This document shows positions 1 to 7,138 of a stretch of 8,979 nt of DNA, in pieces. The position numbers were made by a program, and so were the translations under genes. The stretch covers positions 1 through 8,979 of the forward strand of contig JAHFPO010000097.1 of NCBI GenBank assembly GCA_023266695.1, given 5' to 3'. Positions within the stretch are counted from its first letter, which is position 1. The number at the start of each line of letters is the position of its first letter. The notes under the pieces were generated by a model, which saw only the letters and a list, made by a program, of their open reading frames with translations, made no database searches and was not told the origin of the DNA. This stretch comes from Hyphomicrobiales bacterium. GTDB taxonomy: Bacteria > Pseudomonadota > Alphaproteobacteria > Rhizobiales > Xanthobacteraceae.

Positions 1-111
1 GATCGGAAAGCTACCGCATAGGCGTTTAGAAGCCGTTCCCGCCGGCCAGAAATCAATTCCGATGTCGGCCGATTGCAAGCCCCGATCGCCGACGCGGTTA
101 ATCCGCCGGAG
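1..111. other. Region downstream of glmU, no supportable gene
   Basis: This stretch follows the glmU stop codon in the direction of glmU transcription. The last codons of glmU contain a perfect Shine-Dalgarno-like AGGAGG on the minus strand, but no ATG or GTG lies at a usable distance behind it. No recognisable N-terminus follows; in particular there is no glmS-type Met-Cys-Gly-Ile start. No hairpin followed by a T-run was seen. A gene could begin beyond the window edge. Confidence 0.4.
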
Positions 112-1455
112 TTAATCCTCCTGCGACTTCCCCTTGCCTTTCAAAGCGCGCATCTCCTTGGCCCAGCCCTGTTTCACCGCCTGGCGGCTGCGGCCGAGCG
201 CAAGGCCGTCGGCCGGCACGTCCTGGGTGATGACCGAGCCCGAGCCCACATAGGCGCCCGCCCCCACCTTCACCGGCGCCACCAGCGCACTGTTGGAGCC
301 GATGAAGGCGCCCTTGCCGATCTCGGTCTTGTGCTTGGTGAAGCCGTCGTAGTTGCAGAAGATGGTGCCGGCGCCGATGTTGGCATCCGCGCCCACGCTG
401 GCATCGCCGATATAGGAGAGGTGATTGGCCTTGGCATTGGCGCCGAGCTCGGCCGCCTTCACCTCGACGAAATTGCCGATCCTCGATTTCGCGCCGAGCT
501 TGGTTCCGGGTCGCAGCCGCGCGAACGGCCCGACCATGGCGCCCGCGCCCACGTGGGCGCCTTCGAGATGGGAGAACGAGCGGATGACTGCGCCCTCCTC
601 CACCGTGACGCCGGGGCCGAACACGACGTAAGGCTCCACCACCACGTCACGTCCGAGCCTGGTGTCGGCTGCGAGATGCACGGTGTCGGGAGCGATCAGG
701 CTCGCGCCCGCCTCTAACGCCGCCTCGCGCAGGCGCCGTTGCGCATTCGCCTCCGCCCTGGCGAGCTCATTGCGGTCATTCACGCCCATGACTTCCTCCT
801 CGGTCGCCTCGCGCGCCACCACGGAAAGATCGAGCGAGCGCGCGATGGCGACGGCATCGGTGAGATAAAACTCGTGCTTGGCATTGTCGTCCTTGATGCG
901 CTCCAGAAGTTCGAGCGCGTGCTTGCCGGAAAGAGCCATCACGCCGGCATTGCAGAATCCGATCTTTTTTTCCGCAGCGCTCGCCTCGCCCTCCTCGTCG
1001 ACGGCGACGACCTCGCCGCTCTCGACGATCAAGCGGCCATAGCCGGCGGGATCGGCGGGACGGAAGCCGAGCACCGCGATGGCGGCATTCTTCAGCGCGT
1101 CCGCAAGCGCGCGCAATGTCTCGCTCCGCACCAAGGGCGTGTCGCCGAACACCACCAGGAGATCGCCGCCGCGCTCGACCGCCGCCCGCGCGGTCAGCAC
1201 GGCATGGGCGGTGCCCCGCCGTTCGGCCTGAACATGGATTTCAGCCTTGGGCGCGAGCGCGAGCGCTTCCGCCGCCACGTCGTCGCGCCCCGGCCCCACC
1301 ACCAAGGCGATGCGGCCGGCGCCCGCCGCGCGCACGGCCTCGAGCACCCAGGCGATCATGGTGCGCCCGCCGATGCGATGCAGGACCTTGGGCCGGCGCG
1401 ACGCCATGCGCGTGCCCTCGCCGGCAGCGAGCACGATCGTTGTCCGCTCGGGCAT
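112..1455 (-). CDS. glmU: Bifunctional UDP-N-acetylglucosamine pyrophosphorylase / glucosamine-1-phosphate N-acetyltransferase
   Basis: GlmU carries out the last two steps to UDP-GlcNAc in the cytosol: acetylation of glucosamine-1-phosphate with acetyl-CoA, then uridylyl transfer from UTP. The product feeds peptidoglycan and lipid A. The 447-residue protein shows both domains. The N-terminal Rossmann-like uridyltransferase starts with the nucleotide-binding loop LAAGEGTRM (residues 9-17) and Lys23. It continues with Gln76, Gly81-Thr82, the metal-binding GDTPL around Asp105, and Asn226 in GVNDR. From about residue 250 the hexapeptide-repeat left-handed beta-helix acetyltransferase follows, with the catalytic His345 in NHLSYIGD and the NIGAGTIFCNYDG block (359-371). 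The length is normal for the family. The ATG has an AGGAGG ribosome site four bases upstream, which fixes the start. The gene is divergent from the SPOR-like gene across 148 bp; no convincing sigma70 promoter was recognised there. Identification is firm. Confidence 0.97.
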   Translation of the reverse strand: MPERTTIVLAAGEGTRMASRRPKVLHRIGGRTMIAWVLEAVRAAGAGRIALVVGPGRDDVAAEALALAPKAEIHVQAERRGTAHAVLTARAAVERGGDLLVVFGDTPLVRSETLRALADALKNAAIAVLGFRPADPAGYGRLIVESGEVVAVDEEGEASAAEKKIGFCNAGVMALSGKHALELLERIKDDNAKHEFYLTDAVAIARSLDLSVVAREATEEEVMGVNDRNELARAEANAQRRLREAALEAGASLIAPDTVHLAADTRLGRDVVVEPYVVFGPGVTVEEGAVIRSFSHLEGAHVGAGAMVGPFARLRPGTKLGAKSRIGNFVEVKAAELGANAKANHLSYIGDASVGADANIGAGTIFCNYDGFTKHKTEIGKGAFIGSNSALVAPVKVGAGAYVGSGSVITQDVPADGLALGRSRQAVKQGWAKEMRALKGKGKSQED

Positions 1456-1459
1456 TGCG

Positions 1460-1465
1460 CCTCCT
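1460..1465 (-). promoter_or_regulatory. Ribosome binding site of glmU
   Basis: A full AGGAGG match to the anti-Shine-Dalgarno sequence sits four bases before the ATG at 1455 on the minus strand. It supports the chosen GlmU start, which also places the LAAGEGTRM loop at the usual residue 9. Confidence 0.7.
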
Positions 1466-1603
1466 GATCGGCGGGGAACGGTCGGCTGGGTGTAGCCGAT
1501 GCCCGCCCGTCCCGAAAGCCGAGAGCATGGTTGCCCCCGACTCTGGTAAATATCGGGCGCTTGTTGATTCGCGTGGGCTTCGCTTGAACGCCGGGGTGGC
1601 TCT

Positions 1604-2515
1604 ATGGCTCAGACGAAATCGGCGCAGGACCTGAAGGAGCTGCGGGAATTGCGGAATTTGGCCCAGCGCTCGCCCACCGTCGGGAGTTACGTGATCTGGG
1701 GTTCGGTCGCGGTCTGCGCCGTGTTCGCGGCCGCCCTCACCATCGCGCTCGCCGTGAGCGCGCACCGCGGGGGCTCCAGCGCGATCGCCGCCAAGCCTCC
1801 GGCCCAGCCCCAGTACACGGCCCAGCGCTCGCAAGCCCAGGCGGAATACGAGCTTGCCCGCCTCAATGACGCGATCCGCGCGCTCGCCGCCGAGCGCGAC
1901 CGGCTGGTCAACCGGGTCGAGCAGCTCGAGCGCTCGGTCGGCGACATCACCGCCGCGATCCCCACGCAACGCCCGGCCGCTGCTGCGCCGAGCACTTCGG
2001 TCGCGGTCCCCGCCGTCCAGCCCGCCGTCCCAACACCCGCCGCTCAAATGCCCGCCGCCGAGGCAGAGCCCGCGCCGCCTCCCGCCCGTCCCGCCGCAGC
2101 AGCGCCACCGGCGAAGCTCGGGGCGGCGTCCACCGCCCAGAAGCAGCCGCCCAAGCCGCAGGCGCCGGCCCTGACCCAGGCCAAAGGTCCGGCGCAGCCC
2201 CAGGCCGCGGCCACATCCACCGATTCAGTCGCGACCCGGACCGAGTTCGCCGTCGATCTCGGCGGCGAGGCGTCGATCGACGGCCTGCGCGCGCTGTGGG
2301 CCTCGATTCGCGGCAATCACGGCGCCGCGCTCGAAGGCATGCGGCCGCTGGTGAGCGTGCGCGAAGGCAGCAAGCCCGGCACGGTGGAGCTGCGGCTGGT
2401 GGCCGGTCCGCTCGCCAATGCGGGCGCGGCGGCCCGCGTCTGCGCCAACTTGCAGGCGACGGGCGTCGCCTGCCAGACCACCGTGTTCGACGGCCAGCGC
2501 CTGGCCTTGCGCTGA
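1604..2515 (+). CDS. Single-pass inner-membrane protein with coiled coil and SPOR-like C-terminal domain
   Basis: The 303-residue protein has a short cytosolic N-terminus and one membrane helix (about 27-51). A predicted coiled coil rich in Ala, Glu, Arg and Leu follows (about 73-118), then a long Pro/Ala/Gln-rich linker (about 121-205) that would span the periplasm. A compact C-terminal domain (about 213-302) contains FAVDLGGEASIDGLRALW and ends with VELRLVAGPLANAGAAARVCANL and FDGQRLAL. The last part has the look of the SPOR fold (strand, Gly-Pro turn, helix, Cys pair 280/290), the domain that binds denuded septal peptidoglycan. Proteins of this layout are common hypothetical or SPOR-annotated proteins in Hyphomicrobiales. 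Function is inferred: an envelope or division-related protein anchored in the inner membrane. It is divergent from glmU and followed by a small membrane gene 57 bp downstream. The ribosome site is weak (GGGGTGG), so the exact start is moderately sure. Confidence 0.72.
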   Translation: MAQTKSAQDLKELRELRNLAQRSPTVGSYVIWGSVAVCAVFAAALTIALAVSAHRGGSSAIAAKPPAQPQYTAQRSQAQAEYELARLNDAIRALAAERDRLVNRVEQLERSVGDITAAIPTQRPAAAAPSTSVAVPAVQPAVPTPAAQMPAAEAEPAPPPARPAAAAPPAKLGAASTAQKQPPKPQAPALTQAKGPAQPQAAATSTDSVATRTEFAVDLGGEASIDGLRALWASIRGNHGAALEGMRPLVSVREGSKPGTVELRLVAGPLANAGAAARVCANLQATGVACQTTVFDGQRLALR

Positions 2516-2562
2516 GCCAATATCGGCACCGCAAGCTTCGCCCTACCCCCGATTGCCGACAT

Positions 2563-2567
2563 GGGAG
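2563..2567 (+). promoter_or_regulatory. Ribosome binding site deciding the start of the small membrane protein
   Basis: GGGAG lies five bases before the ATG at 2573. The in-frame ATG at 2561 has no purine-rich sequence upstream, and that at 2591 has only a weak one. The start at 2573 (153 residues) is therefore preferred over 2561 or 2591. Confidence 0.5.
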
Positions 2568-2572
2568 TCCGC

Positions 2573-3034
2573 ATGGCATCGTCTGGATGCATGCGTCTGT
2601 TCCAGCCCACTCCGCGTGAAACCAATGCGCTGATCGCGCTCGGCGCGGCGGCGCTCGGCTATGCGCTCTATGTGCGCTTGCTGGTGATCGATGCCCAGCC
2701 GGTGGAAACCGCCTGCACCCAGGGTCTCGCGCGCGCGGTGTGCAGCCTGCGCAAGATCACGATCGAGCTGCAGGAGCTCAAGCTGTTCGGCGGCGTGGCG
2801 CTCCTCGCCGCGATCTTCCATCTCTACCGGCCGAGGCTCGCCACTTTCGCGGTCGGGCTCGTCGCCGCCATCTTCGGCCTGGTGCTCTACAACAACGCGC
2901 TGGCGGCGCTCGCGGTGGCGCTCTTGATCATGGGTTTTGCTCGCCCCGTCCCCGTGCCCGCAGACAAGTCCATGCCAGAACGATCAGCACGGCCGCGAAC
3001 CACAGCGCCTGCCAGTTCCAAAAAGTCTCGTTGA
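2573..3034 (+). CDS. Small four-helix integral membrane protein of unknown function
   Basis: The 153-residue protein has four probable membrane helices, at about residues 18-40, 70-85, 89-107 and 109-124. Two cysteines (48 and 57) sit in the loop after helix 1, which could form a disulfide if that loop faces the periplasm. The tail from about residue 125 is basic and Pro/Ser rich with no fold, and is encoded opposite the 3' end of the GH17 gene. I recognise the general shape as a conserved hypothetical membrane protein of Hyphomicrobiales but no named family. It follows the SPOR-like gene by 57 bp and probably shares its transcript. It also converges with the GH17 gene with a 107-bp overlap. 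No function can be assigned; envelope work is a guess from the neighbours. Confidence 0.68.
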   Translation: MASSGCMRLFQPTPRETNALIALGAAALGYALYVRLLVIDAQPVETACTQGLARAVCSLRKITIELQELKLFGGVALLAAIFHLYRPRLATFAVGLVAAIFGLVLYNNALAALAVALLIMGFARPVPVPADKSMPERSARPRTTAPASSKKSR

Positions 3035-4556
3035 GCACGATATAGGCGACCGAGCCGAGGAGGACGACCGCGGCGGAGAGTTCGGCGGCGCTTTCGCGCC
3101 GCATTCCGTGCGGGTTGTTCCAGGCGAGCAGCGCGAGGGCGGCGACCGGACCGGTGAGCGGCGCGAACGGGAAATCGTGGAAGCGCGGCGCGAACACCAG
3201 CCCGAGCGCGATCCGGATCGCCGCGATTACCGTGAGCACGAACAGGAGCGTCACCAGGCGGGACAGGGGATCGGTGACGCGGCGGGTCAAGGGATCGAAC
3301 AGGGCCGCGAAGTCCTCGAACGGGGCCCGGCGGACCGCGGCGGCGGCGGCGACCGGCGGGGTCACGACCGCCAATGAGATAAGAATAATCGAATAAAACC
3401 AATCTATTGCCGTGTGGCTCTCGATCGATACATTAGCGATCGCCCAGCCCATGAACAGCCCGCCCGCGAAGGCGATGGCGGCGACCGGCGGCCAGTCGAT
3501 GGCGCCCGTTGCCCGCGGGCCGAGGCTGCGCGCGGCCAGAAAGCCCGCAGCGAACACCACCAAGCTGAACAGGATGCCGAGCAGGCCCTGATAGAACCAC
3601 AGCGGCTGGTTCGAGACCGCGCCGCCCCAGCGGAATTTGAGCGCGCGCGTTTCGCCGTCGATAAGGCCCCCATGGGCTCCCGCCGTCCCCTCCAGCCGGT
3701 GCTTCCAGGGCTGGTCGTAGCCTTCCAAGAGATTGATCCGGAATCCTCCCGCCTTGGCGGCGGCGACGACGTCGTGGATCACACGCGCCTGGTTCGCGGG
3801 CGAGGGCAGCGCCCCCTCGCGCATGCGGCCGGCGCTCGGCCAGCCGACCTCGCCGATCAGGATGTCCTTGCCGGGAAAGCTCGCCGCGACTTTGGCGCGG
3901 ATTTCCACCACCCGGCGGGCGGCTGCGCTCGCCGTGGGCGGAAAATCCTCGCGGTAGGGCACGACGTGGATGGTGACGAAATTGACCGCGTCGGCGAGCT
4001 CGCCCGCCTTCAGCCAGGAATCCCACTGGTCGGCATAGCTGACCGGAAGGCGCGCCCGCGCGCGCACGTCGCGCAGGATGTGGCCGAGATCGGCGGCGGA
4101 CATATCGCCGCGCGACAGCACCTCGTTGCCGACGATAAGGGCGGGAATGGTGTCCGGATAGGCGCGCGCGAGCGCGATGGCGCTCTCGATCTCGGCCTTG
4201 TTGCGCGCGGCGTCGCGGCCGAGCGGGATGCCGAGCAGGATCTGCAGATTGAACTTGCGCGCGTATTCGGGCGCGCGCTCGAGGCCCATGCGGGGTGTGT
4301 AGATGCGCACGCACGATGTCAGGGGAGCAAGCCGCGCCAGATCCTCCTCGATTTGAGCCGGCGGGATGACGAGGGTGTCGTCGAACGGCGACTGCCCGGC
4401 CCTGAGCGGCCAATAGGAGACGCAGTCGAGCTTTTCTTTCTCGCCGAGCGGAGGCCGCGGCATTTCGACCGGGCGGCCGAGGGCGTACCAGACAACGCCG
4501 ATCACCGCCGAGATGGCGGCCAAGAGCACGGCGGGATGACGCAGCAACGCATGCAC
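2928..4556 (-). CDS. Membrane-anchored GH17-family protein (beta-(1-6) glucan synthase / NdvC-like)
   Basis: The 542-residue protein begins with one membrane helix (about 9-27). A periplasmic TIM-barrel domain of GH17 type follows (about 43-310), then several membrane helices at about 322-345, 355-376, 384-408, 433-456, 467-480, 492-508 and 514-532. In the barrel, GNE at 143-145 carries the expected acid/base Glu145. IGEVGWPS at 234-241 carries the expected nucleophile Glu236, matching the GH17 ExGWPS signature. GH17 enzymes cleave or transglycosylate beta-1,3-glucans. Bacterial members of this membrane-bound type are annotated as beta-(1-6) glucan synthase and relate to rhizobial NdvC, which acts on periplasmic cyclic glucan; no glycosyltransferase family 2 domain is present here. 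The start is GTG: an in-frame TGA lies just upstream at 4563-4565 and the membrane helix begins directly after it. The gene lies 213 bp downstream of the amidohydrolase gene. The substrate is inferred, not seen. Confidence 0.82.
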   Translation of the reverse strand: MHALLRHPAVLLAAISAVIGVVWYALGRPVEMPRPPLGEKEKLDCVSYWPLRAGQSPFDDTLVIPPAQIEEDLARLAPLTSCVRIYTPRMGLERAPEYARKFNLQILLGIPLGRDAARNKAEIESAIALARAYPDTIPALIVGNEVLSRGDMSAADLGHILRDVRARARLPVSYADQWDSWLKAGELADAVNFVTIHVVPYREDFPPTASAAARRVVEIRAKVAASFPGKDILIGEVGWPSAGRMREGALPSPANQARVIHDVVAAAKAGGFRINLLEGYDQPWKHRLEGTAGAHGGLIDGETRALKFRWGGAVSNQPLWFYQGLLGILFSLVVFAAGFLAARSLGPRATGAIDWPPVAAIAFAGGLFMGWAIANVSIESHTAIDWFYSIILISLAVVTPPVAAAAAVRRAPFEDFAALFDPLTRRVTDPLSRLVTLLFVLTVIAAIRIALGLVFAPRFHDFPFAPLTGPVAALALLAWNNPHGMRRESAAELSAAVVLLGSVAYIVLNETFWNWQALWFAAVLIVLAWTCLRARGRGEQNP

Positions 4557-4769
4557 GGGGCTTCACGCTTCGTCGGGAAGTCGAGATGCGGGCATAGCCG
4601 CTCCGACCCGCCTTGTGAAGCGGAGTGAAATCGCCGCCTGCGGCCGCGGCCCGTTTGCTCAATCGACGACGCGACTCAAGCCTTCAAGCGGCTCGCTGCA
4701 CCGCGGAAGCATGTCAGGATACGGTCCGTTGGAGGAGACTGAACCCGCGCAAGTGCTGATAGCCCGGCC

Positions 4770-5939
4770 TCACGCCGGCATCGCCGTCTCGATCAGGCGC
4801 ACCCAGTAGGACGTCCCGAACGGGATCGCCTTGTCGTTGAAGTCATAGGCCGGGTGGTGGAGATTGGCGCTCTGTTCGCCGTTCCCCATGAAGATGAAGG
4901 CGCCGGGGCGCTGCAACAGCATGAAGGAGAAATCCTCCCCGCCCATGACCGGCGCGACCGCCGGATTGACCCGCGCCTCGCCCACGATCTCGCGCGCGAT
5001 CCCGGCTGCGAATTCGGTCTCGCGCGGGTGGTTCACCACCACCGGATAGTCGCGCGAATAGGTCACCTTGGCTTTTGCTCCGTGCAGGCGCGCCACGCCT
5101 TCGGCGATCTCGATCACGCGGCGCTCCAGGAGATCGCGCACCTCGGGCTTGAGGCTCCTCGCGGTGCCGCGCAGGAGTGCCGACTGCGGGATCACGTTGT
5201 CGGTATTGCCGGCCTGGAACAGGGTGATCGAGACGACCGCGCTCTCCACCGGGTCGACGTTGCGGGAGACGATCTGCTGCAACGCGCCGACGATGGCGGT
5301 GCCGACGAGAATGGTGTCGATCGCCTTGTGCGGACGGGCGGCGTGACCGCCCTGCCCCTCGATCTCGATCCAGATGCGGTCGGCGGCGGCCATGATGGCG
5401 CCCGGACGGATCGCGAAGCTGCCGACCGGCAGGCCGGGATAATTGTGCAGACCGAACACCTCGCCGATCCCGAAGCGATCGATGAGACCGTCCTCGATCA
5501 TGGCCTTGGCGCCGGCGCCGCCCTCCTCCGCCGGCTGGAAGATCACCACCGCGGTGCCGTCGAAATTGCGCGTCTCGCACAGATGCCGGGCGGCGCCCAA
5601 CAGCATGGCGGTGTGGCCGTCGTGGCCGCAAGCGTGCATCTTGCCGGGATTCTTCGAAGCATAGGCAAGCCCGGTCGCCTCCTCGATCGGCAACGCGTCC
5701 ATGTCGGCGCGCAGTCCCACCACCCTGCCGCTATTCTTTTTCTTCCCGCGGATGACCCCGACCACGCCGGTGCGGCCGATGCCGGTCGCCACTTCGTCGC
5801 AGCCGAAGTGCCTGAGCTTCTCGGCCACCGTCGCGGCGGTGCGATGGACGTCGTACAGGAGTTCGGGATGGGCATGGAGGTCGCGCCGCCATTCGGCGAT
5901 TTCATCGGCGCGGTCGGCGAGATGGTTGACGACGGGCAT
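4770..5939 (-). CDS. M20D-family metal-dependent amidohydrolase (hippurate hydrolase / N-acyl-amino-acid amidohydrolase type)
   Basis: The 389-residue protein has no signal peptide and should be cytosolic. It hydrolyses the amide bond of N-acylated amino acids or related conjugates using a two-metal centre. The family motifs are all visible: RRDLHAHPEL near residues 18-27, GLRADMDALPI (75-85), MHACGHDGH (101-109) with ligands Cys104 and His106, PAEEGGAGA (136-144) with Glu138/Glu139, GLHN with His165, and the last ligand His in LHHPAYDF (360-367). The dimerisation or lid domain lies between about 185 and 300 with GQGGHAARPH. The length is normal. The ATG has GAGGAA about eight bases upstream, and the gene starts 77 bp after the exported paralogue pair, so it is probably the last gene of that operon. 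The exact substrate (hippurate, N-acetyl amino acid, indole-acetyl amino acid) cannot be told from sequence. Confidence 0.92.
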   Translation of the reverse strand: MPVVNHLADRADEIAEWRRDLHAHPELLYDVHRTAATVAEKLRHFGCDEVATGIGRTGVVGVIRGKKKNSGRVVGLRADMDALPIEEATGLAYASKNPGKMHACGHDGHTAMLLGAARHLCETRNFDGTAVVIFQPAEEGGAGAKAMIEDGLIDRFGIGEVFGLHNYPGLPVGSFAIRPGAIMAAADRIWIEIEGQGGHAARPHKAIDTILVGTAIVGALQQIVSRNVDPVESAVVSITLFQAGNTDNVIPQSALLRGTARSLKPEVRDLLERRVIEIAEGVARLHGAKAKVTYSRDYPVVVNHPRETEFAAGIAREIVGEARVNPAVAPVMGGEDFSFMLLQRPGAFIFMGNGEQSANLHHPAYDFNDKAIPFGTSYWVRLIETAMPA

Positions 5940-6016
5940 GGCTGTTCCTCGGCTGAGGATAGCAGAACCGGAGCATCGCGGCAGCCTGATGGCGGGAGCG
6001 CGCGCCGGGCGCGGGC

Positions 6017-7138
6017 TTATTTGGCTTTATCGATGAATTCGCGCGCCAATTTGCCGAATTCCTCGTCCATACGGTCGATCTCGCAGGCGCTCGCGCAGCG
6101 TTGCTTGAATTTTGCCAGCCGTTCGCGCTCGTAGGTTCCGGCGATGCAACGTTCGAGCCGTGCCGTCACCTTTTGCAAGGTCTCGAACCTCGGCATCATG
6201 GTGTCGATGCGCACGAAGCGGTCGAAATTGCGCTTCGATAATTCATCCACGGTGGTCTTAATCTGATCCTGCAGGCCGGCGGTGGCGTCGATGTCGGCGC
6301 CGCATTTCGTCCGCAACAGCTGCACGGAGAAGGCGGGTGTCGGCCGCGACGAAGTCATGTTGAGGAGCGGCGGCACGGAAGCGCCGCTGGCGACGTTCTG
6401 GCCGGTATCGAGATGATGCTGCCAGAGGGCGCGCAGGCGGAGCGACTGAGGATCGGCGGTGGGCGGGACGCCTCCCTGCGGATCGCTGCCGGTCTTCCAC
6501 ATCGCATAACGATGAACGCCGGAGAGGAAAAGGCTCACGCAGCCGTCGCGGCACCAGTTCTGATCGGCAGGGACCGGCAGATTGACCTGGGTCACCTGGT
6601 AATAGTCGTTGAGGGCGCGATTGAACGGGTTCGCCGTGGGCGGCGGCACCGCCGGCCAGGCATTGGTGCTCGAAGGCGGCGGCAAGCGCGCGGCGGAGGC
6701 GAAATCGGGCGCGTAGCGGGCCGGCCCCGTGCCGCCGGGATAACGCGTCTTCAACCCGAGTTCGCGGATGGCGGTGGCGAGCTTCACTTCCTCCTCGGCC
6801 GCGAGCCCCGAGTGGGAGAGATAGATGACCGCCAGCCAGCCCTTGTTCTGGCTCACGTGCTCGAGAAATTTTCGGGTGTCGCCCTTGGCGATCGTTCCGG
6901 TCGCGATGAGCGCGCGGCAGGCGTCCGCGGGCGGGCGCTGGTCGCGCGGGAGCGAGAAATAGGAGGAAAAGTTCGCCGGATCGTCCTGGAAGATCCGCAT
7001 CAGGCTCTTGTATTTGGAAGCTTCGATGCACTGGAATTCGAGCGCGAGCGCGCCGCCCGGTCGGCCTACGAGCGCGAGAAGGCCGATGCCAAGCCCGGCG
7101 AAGGCGAAGGCCAGACGGGACGCGCGCCGGATCATCAT
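6017..7138 (-). CDS. Exported cysteine-rich protein, degenerate ClpP-like paralogue lacking catalytic residues
   Basis: The 373-residue protein starts with a signal peptide (RR, hydrophobic core, likely cut near ALA-LE at residue 33) and should be periplasmic. The mature N-terminus, EFQCIEASKYK, is nearly the same as in the upstream gene. The segment 78-131 (GTIAKGD, WLAVIYLSHSG, LATAIRELGLKTRY) follows the strand-helix-strand order of ClpP/crotonase-like periplasmic proteins (COG3904 type). The usual GGD turn is replaced, however, and the Cys-x-Ser-x-Cys site reads CRDGC (196-200). No Val-His follows. It should therefore be catalytically inactive if that fold is right. The eight cysteines at 37, 74, 196, 200, 279, 331, 348 and 352 all match the upstream paralogue. 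The C-terminal third is helical, with YERERLAKF before the CxxxC pair. The start overlaps the upstream stop (ATGA, 7135-7138), indicating translational coupling. The ATG at 7135 is an alternative start. No named function. Confidence 0.8.
   Translation of the reverse strand: MMIRRASRLAFAFAGLGIGLLALVGRPGGALALEFQCIEASKYKSLMRIFQDDPANFSSYFSLPRDQRPPADACRALIATGTIAKGDTRKFLEHVSQNKGWLAVIYLSHSGLAAEEEVKLATAIRELGLKTRYPGGTGPARYAPDFASAARLPPPSSTNAWPAVPPPTANPFNRALNDYYQVTQVNLPVPADQNWCRDGCVSLFLSGVHRYAMWKTGSDPQGGVPPTADPQSLRLRALWQHHLDTGQNVASGASVPPLLNMTSSRPTPAFSVQLLRTKCGADIDATAGLQDQIKTTVDELSKRNFDRFVRIDTMMPRFETLQKVTARLERCIAGTYERERLAKFKQRCASACEIDRMDEEFGKLAREFIDKAK

Noticed and set aside
1531..1552. TTGCCC and TAAATA as a promoter for the SPOR-like gene
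   Set aside because: The spacing is only ten bases, far from the 16-18 needed.
1241..2047. Minus-strand frame spanning the glmU start and the SPOR-like gene
   Set aside because: It overlaps two supported genes in other frames and is Arg/Gly-rich with no motif.
3414..4628. Long plus-strand open frame opposite the GH17 gene
   Set aside because: It is an antisense shadow from high GC: Arg/Gly/Ala/His-rich, with no fold or motif, while the minus strand encodes clear GH17 motifs.
4766..4780. CCGGC-GTGAG-GCCGG hairpin at the amidohydrolase stop codon as a terminator
   Set aside because: The stem is only five base pairs and no T-run follows on the minus strand.
4854..6134. Long plus-strand open frame opposite the amidohydrolase
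   Set aside because: It is antisense to a gene with all M20D motifs, has shadow-like His/Asp/Gly/Ala composition and runs across an intergenic gap.
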